From Notospermus geniculatus (Eukaryota > Nemertea > Pilidiophora > Heteronemertea > Lineidae): a stretch of 64,000 nucleotides of DNA. Position numbers and translations under genes: made by a program. The notes under the pieces were generated by a model. It had not been told where the DNA came from, ran no database searches, and was given only the letters and a program-made list of their open reading frames with translations. The DNA lies in the NCBI GenBank assembly GCA_002633025.1, contig NMRB01001813.1, positions 1-64,000 of the forward strand. The letters run 5' to 3'. Shown here in pieces: positions 1 to 11,560 of this stretch (positions are counted from its first letter, which is position 1; each line of letters begins with the position of its first letter).

Positions 1-60
1 TAAGGCGCGATATCCAACATAGAGCACAAAAAACGACACACAAAACGATAGTAAAAGTAA

Positions 61-240
61 AGTCGTCTCCGAATTTCGCAAATTTTCGACCCCAACCGGG
101 GTCTTCCTCAGGCACTTTCTAGTAGAGATCCCATTCAAGTGAAACCTTCAAGTGAAACTTTCACTTCTGGGATCTCTACTAGAAAGTGCCTGAAGAAGAC
201 CCCGGTTGGGGTCGAAAATTTGCGAAATTCGGAGACTACT
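61..240. mobile_element. Long-hairpin foldback element (MITE)
   Basis: The left arm (61-132) and right arm (168-240) are near-perfect reverse complements carrying the phrase GACCCCAACCGGGGTC, with only a short loop between them. No coding capacity. A degenerate half of the same family appears at 19968-20030 inside an intron of the anion transporter gene. The superfamily cannot be told from the termini. Confidence 0.8.
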
Positions 241-2212
241 TTATAGCAGTATAAGGCGCTGTATAAAAAAAGCTCACACTATCCTTGAGCTCGGTTAGAA
301 TTTAGACGCCCTACATGTATGTATCGATTGGAAATCCGATGTCATGTGAGCCCACAGAAACAGCCTTCGGTTGCGCCTTTTGCACTTGACGGGATTGTTC
401 TGAGATTTACCTTTTGGATTTGATATTTGAACATAAGCTTTACTACGTCTGATACGGTACAAGTGCGTTTCGATAAAAATTCGAACGTTTTTGGTAGGAC
501 GCAAGAACAAATGTAAAACATCAAAAATATATGACACCATTATTTTTGACAACATGGATATTACCGATGACTTTCCATTGTGTACATGTACCTCTCTGTG
601 CGACCTACAATGAAAAAATCCATTAATGCATGAAGAAATGGTTTATATTAAGGCCCTTAACCCAATTATAGGCCTATTGATTTATGGTGACTATTCGCAA
701 TCATACAAACATACATTTTTGCGATAGCCTACTCTCGTCAAAAATGTATGTATGGTTTTCTTTTGGTGCCCGGGGCAGTATATTTTTCATATTCCGCAGG
801 GTGAAGGGGTATCCAAAAAAATAAGAAAGCAAAATGGTTGATTACCGGCTCTTGGTGTGTTTATAACTGTTCTGTATGTACAGGAGGGTTTAAATTTAAA
901 AACGACAAGGGAAACCATTTAAGGCCTTTAATCTCATTATTGGATAATATAATTCTTCATGCCTACGACAAAACGGAGTTTAAGTTTTCCCAATGAATAT
1001 CACTGTTTGATTAACATGTACTCGATTGAACGGTGTTGTGTTTTTTAGATACGTTTGATATGAGGTACGTGTTCTAAACTCACTGATAGCTCTCCAGGGG
1101 CCTGTGCCCAAACGCACAGCGCCGTCTGTTAATCAACGGCGACACTACGCTAACCAAAACATAAACAAATACATGTAGTGCCCGCCGGGCAATATCTTTT
1201 GGATGTCTCCCTTTAAGAATACAAATTCACGAGGTTTCAATGACATATTCATGAAACCAAAAGCCCTTGGTTTAACAAAACTTGCATTGTTGATACTCAG
1301 GCTGAGAATGTTTTGATCATGTTCATCAAAGAAATTGCAGTGAAAATCATCCATGCATTATTGTAATCGATAAATGGTAATTTATGTTAAAAGCCCATAC
1401 TTCCTCTCCCGGGGCTGATCCGATTCAAAATTATTCAAGTTAGAAATGTGTTTTTGTATTCTTTTCAAATCATCCGAACCTGAGCCTATTTCTCACCGAG
1501 CTTTCATTTTGTGAAGTGTTTGCTTCTTTCGCCAACAGCACCTGTGCTTGCACCGGCCATCATGAAAAAGTGAAATGAGACGGACATCTATGTAGAACTT
1601 TTAGTTGGAAAAGCTGCTCCTGTTTTCAATTTTTTGTGGGGGGGGGGGTAGAAGGATGGCACTAAGAGCTGAAGCCCTGCAACTTTTCAAAATATTTCTA
1701 AAAACATTCAGCTGCAACAAATCTGCAACACCCTTGTTTTGAAATTGTTGCGCAGTGTGGACAGGACTTGCAACAATTCAAAAGACGTTTTGAAAATAGT
1801 TTGGAAATGTTGCGCAAGAATTGAACACACATGTGAAATTTTCAGTTTGCCAATTTTACTTGTGTGAAAATCATGTGTGTAAAATTCACAGGTGTAAGAA
1901 AATTTGCTCGTGTAATTTTTCGATAAGGGGCTGAAACATTCCGATCAGAAGACATACGGCGTATAAATCTGAGATCAATAATTTAAGCAGTAAAAATCAA
2001 TAGACCAGCCTCCCTCCATCATTCACAGCAAACTTGACGCTAGGTGGCGATATGTGCAATGACGTCAATCATATCACCACTAGTAGCGGCGCTAGGTTTC
2101 CATCTTGGAAAGTAGTGCGAGCGCGGAGCGAACAGTAGAAATTCTACTGATTGTTAAGCGGTCACCCCATCACTCGTTTTTTCTACGCTTACAATATAGA
2201 TCGTTGAAGATG
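241..2212. other. Gene-free stretch, no recognised feature
   Basis: Only short open frames without domain resemblance or splice context. Small inverted repeats occur near 690-755 (CATACAAACATACATTTTT and its complement) and a poly-G run at 1638-1648. I see no exon, RNA gene or intact element here. Confidence 0.5.
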
Positions 2213-2216
2213 GGTG

Positions 2217-2444
2217 TGTGGCGGCGAGGGTGACCGCCACTAGTATTGGGGCCGACAGACGAAGAGAACGCTTGATGTCGTATAAATCTGTTTATTTTAG
2301 CAGTGACAGCTGGGGGACTTGCGTCCCTACAAAGCCCGCATGGCTCCCTCCACGCATGCGCAAGGCGCACGTTTCAATCACGCTACCTGCGGGGTGTTCC
2401 CCCTGTTAGAACATGGGGTTCTGGCGCAAAACTCAACCGCTACA
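2217..2444 (-). repeat. LTR, 3' LTR of the element in its minus orientation
   Basis: A 228-bp repeat identical to 4680-4907. It is next to the polypurine tract, which makes it the 3' LTR of the minus-strand element. Confidence 0.85.
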
Positions 2445-2464
2445 GACCTCCCCCCTAATGGGTG

Positions 2465-3332
2465 GCGTCCACTAGATCGCCGACAAGATTAGGAAGGGTT
2501 GCGGAAGCAAATTATGCCATTTCGGCATCCTTTCCGCGTCAGACACGAAAAAAAGTGTGCGAATCATCGTTTCCTGGGATATTACGACGAATCTCTGCAG
2601 ACATACCTGGGAGTGTCCTAGGAAGTCCGCGAAATGCCGCTAATCGTAGCAGGACAGCGCGGACACATCCAGGATCACACCAGGAGTGGTAAAATTATGG
2701 ACTAGGACAATCAGGATGACTTTCCGACAACCATATTTAGATATGCGGACAATATGAGGAAATGATGCAAGGTTGTAAATTTGCGATGACTTTGGGTTTT
2801 TCTCATATGTCTGCTAGCCTTCATGGAGTTAGGAAACGCGGCAATGGAAAGCCGGCCTTAAACTCCTCGACGCCGCAACCTGTTGACTTTTCCGTGTCTT
2901 GACTGCAAATGGCTTGACGTGTCTTGACGGCTTCGCGCACTCGGTTATTTTGATCCGCATCGGCTCCGCGCTTTCCTGAAACAGTCCGCGTGGCTTCTGC
3001 TTGCCTTCGCGAAGCTGCCCGCACCACGGAGGCTTTCAGGAGCATTTGCGGAAGTGTTACAGAAAGGCGGGATATCCTGACGATGTCTGCACGACAATGC
3101 AGACAAGTTGCCGAAGGTGTCGGGAAGTTCATTTCCGCATCCAAATTTTGGTCTCAATCAAAATTTCGATGCGGAAATTTCGCCCTCTCCCGAACGTGCA
3201 GAAATGCCGCGAACTGTTCAGGAATGATAAAGACAGTGAACGGAACCTTTTAAGAATATGCGGAGATGTTGCCGAATGAATGCGGATTCACTAAATCTGC
3301 ATTCCGCGTCTTGTCCGCGTCCTAGTGGACGC
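2465..3332. mobile_element. Inverted-repeat element nested inside the LTR retrotransposon
   Basis: It starts GCGTCCACTAG (2465-2475) and ends with the reverse complement CTAGTGGACGC (3322-3332). Sub-terminal similarity continues (GACAAGA near both ends). The 0.87-kb interior is rich in GCGGA/TCCGC words and has no convincing coding frame. It replaces most of the 3' half of the retrotransposon interior. Confidence 0.6.
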
Positions 3333-4054
3333 TAGGTATTAGGGAAGATGTGTCCCACATCTTAGTAGATTAGGGCCCAACCTGGGTCTTTCTATTTGAG
3401 GATACTCATCTATTCTTGTGCCTACTACCAGAATTCGCATTACTATTACATAATATTACAAACATACATAAAGAGAAAACTCAAAAAAAAAATATAAATG
3501 CCATTTGCATCACAAAATGAATGTCCTTGATTAGAATCAACTGTCCTGGAAAGTTGGCAATAGTCCAATGGAGAAGGCTCCTGAAAATTTCACACTCGAA
3601 TAAACGAACGATGTGCAAAAGGGTTAAAGTCCAATAGGTAATGTCATACTGGCATTGTTCAAACAGAGGGTAATCCTCGTCTGATTATCCCACTTCAGTT
3701 CAATGTCACCACAACGAATACACAAATGTTCAACTGATCAATTAACGAAAATGCAAAATTCTTCAAAACACCTATTTCCTCTGAGAGTCCGAATTGCAGA
3801 ATAAAGTCACATTCCCGGAGTATCAGAATATCCATCGAGGCATTATACTACTTGCACCGTACATTCGAGTACGAGTGGACCCAGTGATCGAAATATCCAG
3901 AAGTGGTGCCGCTGTCATCGTATGATCAAGTACGAGAGGACTCCATATAACTGGAACAATCGTCATGATCGTGGAGCGATAAATGAACAAGGTTCAGCTG
4001 AACGCCATGTTGATCCTCACTTAGACCGGTTTTAGCGATTCTTCAGACTAGAAC

Positions 4055-4125
4055 ACTAATGTCCAAAACATCTCCAAGTATGACCGAAACATCTGTTCCT
4101 GCGTCAAATAAAACTGGGATTCCAT
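4055..4125 (-). pseudogene. Fragment of a retroviral-type aspartic protease
   Basis: On the minus strand this short stretch reads with a hydrophobic strand followed by a D-A-G-T-D motif and a further hydrophobic strand. That is the active-site arrangement of retropepsin-like proteases in Gypsy-type elements (usual form D-T/S-G-A). The frame is broken on both sides, so it is a relic. It fixes the orientation of the LTR element as minus. Confidence 0.55.
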
Positions 4126-4679
4126 CCATCTTTCGTGATATGCAACAACTCAAGCCTGCACACAACTCAACCTTCCTCTCCTAACTTAATTGAATCACAG
4201 CGAACTAAAATCCTCATAACTATCGGACGACTATTGTTCGTAATAGACAACCTGCCTCACCGGGGGGCACCCCAACACAGATGACACAGGTTCCTACTCT
4301 GGCATCCTTTATCCTTATTGCGGCGTTGGCGTTCCATATACCACGAGGCGAGCACGACTGGTGCTGCCACCTATGATCAATATCTGGAACTACAATGTTC
4401 AATCACTTGGGCAAACTTCAGGGCTAAATTACTCACTAAGTTCAACGTAATCGTCCGTATCCACAAGTTCCGATCGTTCCTGTGGTCATGTAGCAACTGT
4501 AGGAATACTGTTCGTATCATCGCTGGAAGTTACAGCTGCTCTATCGCCCATTTTCTTCCGTGGTGTCAGCTGTCAAATTCGATCCAAGATGGCGGACGCC
4601 AGACTTCTCGTCCATCCGTCTAAACTTCTGCTATTGTCCCGTTCATCCTCATCTGCCGAAGCCCCCAAGCGGGTGCCAA

Positions 4680-4907
4680 TGTGGCGGCGAGGGTGACCGC
4701 CACTAGTATTGGGGCCGACAGACGAAGAGAACGCTTGATGTCGTATAAATCTGTTTATTTTAGCAGTGACAGCTGGGGGACTTGCGTCCCTACAAAGCCC
4801 GCATGGCTCCCTCCACGCATGCGCAAGGCGCACGTTTCAATCACGCTACCTGCGGGGTGTTCCCCCTGTTAGAACATGGGGTTCTGGCGCAAAACTCAAC
4901 CGCTACA
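4680..4907 (-). repeat. LTR, 5' LTR of the element in its minus orientation
   Basis: Identical to 2217-2444. It is followed on the minus strand by a TTGGCACCCGC primer-binding-site-like sequence. Confidence 0.85.
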
Positions 4908-5216
4908 GGTGTATAAAGGTATAGAGTGATACAAACATCGGTGGAGTAGATATAAAGTAATAATAAAGTTATTCTGTTTCATTTTCGACAAGATAAATAC
5001 TGTTTTCTGCGAATAATACCATTTTGAAACAGAAGTTCGTGTCACGTGATAGACCAGCCCGCCGACGATGACGTCAAGGTTTTCAAGATGGCGATCTAGC
5101 GTCAATGGCAGTGTTAAAATTTTCATCCAAGTATCAAAAAATTTCAACGCTGCGTGGAGTATGCATTCACAGGTCAGCCTACTATTTCCATCACCCACTT
5201 CAAGTACATACATGTA

Positions 5217-5803
5217 CACTGGTGGACAGAAATATTAGGACACTTTCAAAATTCTAAGTCATTTTTATTATTATTATTATTATATACCATTTATATACAT
5301 GTAGCGCTTGACATAGGAATTTCTAAGAAATAGAAATAGAAATTTCAAATAGAAATCATAGAAATTTCCTCTTTTTCCTTCCTTTTGTCTCTAACCACTA
5401 ATTATTTTTCTTATTGATGAGAACATTTTTACTTGGCAAGTGGGTTATATAATCCCATCAGATTGTCTATGCCAAGGGTTATTGACAAGGGGTTGCTGAT
5501 AGGCCTATATGAATAACAAAGATAATTATGATGGGTGCCATTCACACCTCTCAAATTCAAAGGCTAAAGCGGAGGTGACAAGAATGGACGAAGCACATCA
5601 TGATTGTCTTTGTTATTCATATCAGCAATCCCATGTCAATAGCCTTTGGCATTGGTAAACTCATGAGATTATATAACCCACTTGCCAAGGTAAAAATCTC
5701 CTGATTAATAAGAAAAATAATCAGTGGTTAGAGACAAAAGGAAGGCATAAGAGGAAAATGACTTAGAATTTGGAAAGTGTCCTAATATTTCTGTCCACCA
5801 GTG
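5217..5803. mobile_element. Tc1/mariner-type foldback MITE
   Basis: The ends CACTGGTGGACAGAAATA and its reverse complement are flanked by TA on both sides (5215-5216 and 5804-5805). Inverted similarity continues almost to the centre (for example the AAGTGGGTTATATAATC word on both arms). An ATT microsatellite near 5264-5282 and an AAATAG-rich stretch interrupt the left arm only. No transposase. TA target duplication and a CAGTG-like terminus fit Tc1/mariner. Confidence 0.8.
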
Positions 5804-6035
5804 TATTTTTTAATCATTTGACTGAAGACTGAAGCATGCTGTTCGTTTGGACTGGTTCACCTGCATATTACCATTGTGATTTTCACCTGGTTTGAAACAG
5901 CAATGTAAATTGCGTGGTGCATATTTAATCAATCTCTCACCGTGTAATTTCCAATTAACTTGCTCAACATTGGACCGAAGATTAAAAAATATGATTTATC
6001 GTTTCACGAACTTCTCTATAACGATCGGTATAATA

Positions 6036-6603
6036 GCGAGGTTTCGCAAATCTGACGAAACACGAAGTACGAAATACGAAATTCAACTTCATTTCCACGA
6101 CCTAATGTATTTCTGGATATGGTTGTTACCACAGATGTCCCTGCTGCCAGTGCGTCTTTTAGCATATCGTGTAACACCGAGAGAGTTACATGTGCATCTT
6201 GACTTTTTAAATTTCCACTTCGTATCTACGAAGTGGAAACGAAAGATACATTTCAAAGTTTAATATACACTGTGACTCTATCGGTCTTGCATCACACACT
6301 AAAAGACGCTCTTGTAGCAGGCAATATTTGTGGTACCAAAACCTCCTGAAATACATTACGTCACGGAATTGAAGTCCAATTTCGTATTTCGTACTTCGTG
6401 TTTCGTCGGATTTGTACGAAAGCCCAGAATGCTCATTCAAAATGCAATATTGAATTTTGAAGTGGCACTATTTGTTCACTTCAAAATTCAATATTTAATT
6501 CTGAATTTTGAAGTGGCACTATTTTCTTACTTCAAAATTCAAAATTCAATATTGAATTTTGAATGAGCATTCTGGGCTTTCGTAGATTTGCGAAACCTCA
6601 CTA
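6036..6603. mobile_element. Family A MITE (TAGTGAGGTTTCGCAAA ends)
   Basis: Left end TAGCGAGGTTTCGCAAA, right end TTTGCGAAACCTCACTA. It contains the family core TTCCACTTCG...CGAAGTGGAA near 6222-6240. The right half also has an added inner palindrome built from AAAATTCAATATTGAATTTT words (6440-6570), so this copy is longer than the usual 360-395 bp. Confidence 0.8.
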
Positions 6604-7310
6604 ATAATTCTTCCTTCATCCTTCACCGCTGCACCACATCCTTGCTAGCAACAAGCAGTATACCGGAACGGAGCAGACGTAGAAAATGATGTACCGTACG
6701 TCAGTAGTGTCGAGGTCTTCATCAATATTTGATAGACACAATATTCCCGTGCCTGCAGGGGGCCGTGTTTGTCGCGACTTGTGGTTGCCCTGGACAATTT
6801 TTCACAACCACATGATGTAGCTTAGGTAATGAACCTGGTCGTGCATTAATGGCAGAGGTTTATAGTTTACATTGGATTAATAAATGGAGGAAAAACAACA
6901 TTATTTGCTCGTGTTTATATCATATGGGGCGTGTAAAACATACCTTGTTGAGGTTTACCATTAGCAGGTCGATTGGATATTTGGGACGTGAAAGGAGGTT
7001 AAGACATGGAATTTTGAATGTTTTTTCAATGTGTCGAAGCTTTTCCCTGTGTGGCATGTATGGTTAATACCGTTAATGAACTTTGCACGCTCAGCAGCAG
7101 CAGCCGCGAATGAGCGATGGACACATCATGTACATGTAACTCTCCATTCATTACCATGGGATGTTGAGGTAGGTGCACAAGACAAGATGAAACATTGCAG
7201 AAAAGACAGATCGAGGAAAAATGGAAAAATTGCACGAGTAAATTTGTCCAATTTACTCCTGTAAAACCAAACTTTTTTTCCTATTTTGAGAAATTTTCTT
7301 AAAATGGTGC
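6604..7310. other. Gene-free stretch, no recognised feature
   Basis: Short open frames only, without recognisable domains or good splice sites. Confidence 0.45.
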
Positions 7311-7530
7311 CTTATACTAGCGTCCCACTGGCGAATTTTGGCCTGCGACAAGGGACGAACGAAAAAATCGTAGGTCTTCGTAGACTGTCGTCGATGATCG
7401 CAGTGATTCTCTAGCTCCATGATCCTATGCAAAACACAATGCTAAATATCGCAGCTTGTCGAGGGAATGTCGCAGACTTCAGATTCGCCCCTTGTCGTGG
7501 GAAAAAGTCGCCAGTGGGACACTAGCATTA
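7311..7530. mobile_element. Hairpin MITE (CTAGCGTCCCACTGGCGA ends)
   Basis: The left end ACTAGCGTCCCACTGGCGA is mirrored by TCGCCAGTGGGACACTAG at the right. Looser pairing continues inward through CGACA/TGTCG words. About 220 bp, non-coding. Confidence 0.7.
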
Positions 7531-7971
7531 GTTGATAATGGGTTAATAATGGTATCACAGTGCGTGGAACTTCTCAAGTGGCGAAAAGCATGGCGGCAAT
7601 TTTGTACTGAAGCATAGGGTGCCGCCGAGATATACTAGTATGTACCGTCTCGCCCCAATTTTTTTTTTCATCAAGTCAGAGAAATTTTCTAAGTTCTGTC
7701 GAGCTGGGCCCGTTATTTGATTGCTTATGCATGTTTTACGTATTGCTTGGTGTCGGTGATAACTTCAATTTGCGCAAAGCGAACCGAGATAAAAGTAATT
7801 ACCGAGGTCGAACTGCTGTTCTTTTTCCAATATATCCGGTCACGCAGGTTGGCGTGACACTCCGATTTCAATTCATATGCAAGCTCACGAAGACATCGAA
7901 TTGATGTCTACCTCATTTACATGTAGCTACTTAGAATTTCAGCGATACAAATGTGTCGCACTGACATGTAA

Positions 7972-8346
7972 CAGTGAGGTTTCGCAAACATGACGAAACA
8001 CGAAGTACGAAATACGAAATTCATTTCCTTGACCTAATGTATTTCTGGAGATGGTTGGTATCACAAAATGTCCCTGCTGCCAGTGCGTCTTTTGGCATAC
8101 CACGTAAAGACCGAGAGAGTTTTCGTACATCTTGATTTTTCAAATTTCCACTTCGTACACGAAGTGGAAACGAAAGATAAATTTTAAAGTGTAATAAACA
8201 CCGCAAATCCATCGGTCTTGCGTTATATGCTAGAAGACGCTCCTGCAGCAGGCGATATTTGTGGTACCAACCATCTCCGTCATGGAAATGAAGTCAGATT
8301 TCGTGTTTCGTACTTCGTGTTCCGTCTGGTTTGCGAAACCTTCCTA
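7972..8346. mobile_element. Family A MITE
   Basis: Same ends and central TTCCACTTCG...CGAAGTGGAA core as the copies at 6036, 33453, 40659, 43858 and 56287. About 375 bp. Arms are diverged (GTTTCGCAAACATGACG). Confidence 0.85.
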
Positions 8347-8689
8347 TTAAAGCCATCCTGAGAATATCAAAGGTAGCCTTCCTTCGTCAATGCACTAAAT
8401 TTGTATGCGGTGACCGAGAGAGCGAGCAAGAACCACCGATTTCCTCAGGATGAGTAAAGCTGCCTCTGCACACTATGGCAACATTTTCCCAACATGTTTC
8501 CAACATTCACAGTAACAAGACCTTGTTGAACAAATACTGTCTAGTGTGTACAGGGAATAAAATTTTCCAAGCTCTTATTCGAATGTTGCTGTAATATTTT
8601 GGCCAGTGTAATGCAGAGTCAAATGATGGCAATGTTGTTCAAATGGAATAATCGAGATTTTAAAAAAAAATCTAGACTTCCCACTGTTG

Positions 8690-8890
8690 AAAGTTGAAAG
8701 GTGTTGAACGTTGTTGAAACCTGTTGAACCCTCTATTAACCCCCTTTCAACACCTTTCAACAGGTCTTTCAACAGCTTTCAACAAGTTGCCAAAATAGCT
8801 TCATGTTCCTATTTCTGGCAGCTTTCAACAACGTTCAACACCTTTCAACTTTCAACACCTTTCAACAAATGTTAAATCGTGAAAACCTCC
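8690..8890. mobile_element. Family B foldback element made of TTCAACA/TGTTGAA words
   Basis: Dense alternation of TGTTGAA and its complement TTCAACA, with the diagnostic central phrase ATAGCTTCATGTTCCTATTTC. Both are shared with the larger arrays at 45687-46324 and 58000-58740. Ends are degraded compared with those. Confidence 0.7.
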
Positions 8891-9123
8891 CTTTAACGTT
8901 TGTGTTACCGATAACGGGCCCAGTGCACACGCAGTTTTAATATTGCAAGTTACTACGGTCTTTGGTGGAAAGCATTACTGCAGGATATCCTGATCAATCA
9001 ATATTCTGACAAAAAATATTGTGCTTTTCAGAATGGTCAGAGTCCCACCGACCGTCGGATGCTTCATTGACAACGTCGGAAACGTCTTGTATGTGAAAAG
9101 TACATGTACATGTATGCCAGTGG

Positions 9124-9731
9124 ATGGAGACAAATCAGACAGAAATGACTTATTCGAATTCGGCCATGTTTGAGGGTTGTGACTCGACAGTCAGCGTGAT
9201 GAAACAACCCCCAGAATCGAACCTATTTCAATCAGAACTACCGCTGCAGATTTCGAATGGTTTTAACGATGGACGCGTGCATTCGCAGATAAATCAAACG
9301 GATGAAAAGAAGGAGAAATTGAGGGGTAGATGTGAGGGCTGCAACCCTCAATGCACTTGTGCATCAAGAACAATCCCTGGAAAAGTGCTAGTCGAACATG
9401 ATCTGACGTCACACGACACCCCGTGTGTCTGTTCCCGTTTGGTTGACCCGGGGGAGAGTCTGTCAGGGTGGGACAATCCGCCAGCGGATAACTGTAACTG
9501 CAAACAAGCCAACGGGAATAAAAGTAGAAAACCTCTACCATACAGCAGGTTGTACCATCGGGATCAGTCTGGGGATTTTGTCTTCAAACATTATCGAGAT
9601 TCGAAGATGTATATTGAACAATACCGCCAGTACCACACCAAAGGAATAATCAAGACCGACGTGGATGCTGGTACCCCAGTGCTTGGTTACGATACGCCGG
9701 ACCCATACTTACCAAAGTTAAGGAGTATAAG
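9124..9731 (+). CDS. First coding exon of an unrecognised Cys-rich protein
   Basis: An in-frame stop at 9094 precedes the ATG at 9124, so this is a plausible start codon. The frame stays open for 202 codons and then meets a donor-like AAG|GTTTGT at 9731/9732, giving a phase-2 exon. Reading past that point leads into a transposon at 9798. The product is hydrophilic at first. It then has a Cys-rich middle (residues about 69-80 with C-E-G-C and C-T-C, then C-V-C and N-C-N-C-K), and ends in a Tyr/His/Asp-rich part containing V-L-G-Y-D-T-P-D-P-Y. No signal peptide or membrane segment. I do not recognise the family. Base composition and even codon use look like real coding sequence, but downstream exons were not found. 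Confidence 0.55.
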
Positions 9732-9920
9732 GTTTGTTACATGTATCATCATTTATACATTTACAAGAGTTAGGTTTATACACGAGTTAAAGTCCGACAG
9801 TATGCATTAGGTTTTGTATCTCGCGACGGCCGACGTAACCTTTGACCTTTAGGCAACGTCATATATTCATGCTCGAAAAACTGTTCAAATTTGTCTATTT
9901 GAATGGTGTAAGTTACCAAC

Positions 9921-10076
9921 GGGGACCCTAGCCGACTTCCTCAATAGGTGTCACTAGTGGTTAAAACTACTGAAATGAAACTGACATCCCGGTCCTGATC
10001 AATTTCCCACACAAAAGGTATCCATTGTATAGGACCTGGTTTGGGTGTGCTGCCCTCTATCGTAGCTAGGTTCCCC
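9921..10076. mobile_element. Family M MITE inside family K element
   Basis: Starts GGGGACCCTAGC and ends GCTAGGTTCCCC. It is inserted into the family K phrase TTACCAA|TTAGGCATGG. A second copy lies at 39343-39506 and shares GGTGTCACTAGTGGTT and GTGTGCTGCCCTCTATCGTA. Confidence 0.7.
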
Positions 10077-10256
10077 ATTAGGCATGGAGAGTGTTGCTAC
10101 ATGTACACATAGAAGAATGAGTTGAAACATGTTACCTTACCTGATGAAGGGTGAGTCACGCTATAACAGCACGTTGAACTTCTCAAGTAATGAAAGTTTG
10201 GCGGCCATATTTGTTTCGATATACTAGTAGTATCAGCCCAGCCTGGTTGTATATAC

Positions 10257-10483
10257 GGGAGAATCCAACTTACCTCGACGCGAGTCCATGTCGTAAAAAT
10301 TTTCTAAGTTCTAATAATACCGTAATATAGAGGGGTAGCATAATGGTAAATGGAACCGCTTGTATTATACCTACGTAAGCTGTTCCATCTACCATTATGC
10401 TACCCCTACTATACTACGATATTTTTAGAACTTACAAAATTTTTATGACCTGGATTTGCGTCGAGGTAAGTTGGATTCTCCCC
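10257..10483. mobile_element. Hairpin element nested in family K element
   Basis: The left arm begins GGGAGAATCCAACTTACCTC and the right arm ends with its reverse complement. The inner part holds a second strong palindrome with GGGGTAGCATAATGGTA on one arm and TACCATTATGCTACCCC on the other (about 10333-10410). Confidence 0.8.
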
Positions 10484-10890
10484 TAGGTTGGACAGGACAC
10501 CAGTCTTATCAAGGTGGGGCGGGAGAAAGAGTCACCTCATGCATACTGCATGGGACTTTAAGGTACAGTACTCTAGGACATGACTTAACTTTTAACTATT
10601 TTCCCCTTTGCTGTATCCTAACCCTGCTTTTTCATTAACGTGCCGTCCGATGTTTCAGTTTGATGTTTGACCGTATTGAGTTTCTAACAGCGCTTGCGCA
10701 CGCAACAGACAGGAAGTACCGGTAGTAATTTTTGAGACAATATGGCCGAAGTCCTGAATGGCGTCCAGCAGTAGCAGGGCGAGGCGTGTAAAGCATCATG
10801 AAATTGTTCAGTGAACATGGTAACTCTCCCTCTATATCGGCATCGGCCACACGACTTATCTGTCACGACGAGGCGCCTTCTGTCGGGTAA

Positions 10891-11560
10891 TAGCGAGGTT
10901 TCGCAAATTTGACGAACAACGAAGTACGGAATACGAAATTCAACTTCATTTCCAGGACCAGATGTATTTTTGGAAATGGTTGGTACCATAAATGTCGCTG
11001 CTGCCAGTGCGTTTTTTAGCATATCATATTTGACCGAGAGAGTATAGGTGCATCTTGAATTTTTAAAGCCTCGCAGTATTGAATTTTACGGTATTTTCAA
11101 AGTGTTAGGAGCCTGCAGGTGAGTGAAGGTCCCCAAAATGCTTGCCTGATACGTACTTCAAAGAATCAAGACCTAGTTTTCAGCACAGCATCGAAAAAAC
11201 AGCAGGCAGAGCTCTAGTATCCACATAGAGCACAGTACATTTTACACTAACACTGACGTCGGAGGACGTACATGTAAGCACTCTCTGAATTTAATACAGT
11301 GCGGCTTTAAATTTCCACTTCGTAGGCCTATCTTCGAAGTGGAAACGAAAGATAAATTTCAAAGTTTAATATACATGTATACACTGTAACTCTGTCGGTC
11401 TAACGTCATACACTAAAAGATGCTCTTGCAGCAGACGGTGTTCGTGGTAGGCCTACATGTACCAACCATCTCCTGATAGAAATACATTACGTCATGGAAA
11501 TGAAGTCCTTTTTCGTATTTTTTGTACCTCGTGTTTCGTCAGATTTGCGAAACCTCACTA
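10891..11560. mobile_element. Family A MITE carrying an internal insertion
   Basis: Ends TAGCGAGGTTTCGCAAA and TTTGCGAAACCTCACTA. The family sequence is split at its TTTTTAAA|TTTCCAC position by a 240-bp insert (11067-11306). Confidence 0.8.
11067..11306. mobile_element. TTAA-flanked MITE (piggyBac-like target) inside family A element
   Basis: Flanked by TTAA (11063-11066 and 11307-11310), with inverted ends AGCCTCGCAGTATT and ATACAGTGCGGCT. The uninterrupted host sequence is seen in the other family A copies. A diverged relative lies near 29455-29670 (GAAGGTCCC, GCTTGCCTGA, AGGAGGACGTA words shared). TTAA target use is typical of piggyBac. No transposase is visible. Confidence 0.65.

Larger units (their letters stand above)
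2217..4907 (-). mobile_element. Short, probably non-autonomous LTR retrotransposon
   Basis: Two direct 228-bp terminal repeats (2217-2444 and 4680-4907) look identical base for base and end in TG...CA. The flanks carry a 4-bp direct repeat GGTG (2213-2216 and 4908-4911). The element reads on the minus strand. A polypurine tract (AGGGGGGAGG on that strand) lies next to the LTR at 2445-2458, and a primer-binding-site-like TTGGCACCCGC begins right after the LTR at 4679. The interior is only about 2.2 kb. It holds a fragment of an aspartic protease but no recognisable gag, reverse transcriptase or integrase. Identical LTRs mean recent insertion, so movement must depend on proteins from elsewhere. 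Confidence 0.85.
9798..10548. mobile_element. Family K element with two other MITEs inserted
   Basis: Ends CAGTATGCATTAG and CATGCATACTG. The family body is shared with 23829-24198, 51279-51704 and 63441-63866: TCTCGCGACGGCCGACGTAACC, TTATGTGTGGCAACA, GATGAAGGGT, GGACAGGACACCAG words. This copy is interrupted at 9921-10076 and at 10257-10483 by two unrelated inverted-repeat elements. Confidence 0.75.

Noticed and set aside
2218-2409. Identical 63-codon frames at 2218-2409 and 4681-4872
   Set aside because: They are parts of the two LTRs; identity reflects LTR duplication and the frames oppose the element's orientation.
5264-5282. ATT microsatellite as an independent feature
   Set aside because: Only about six units and contained in the Tc1-type MITE; not informative alone.
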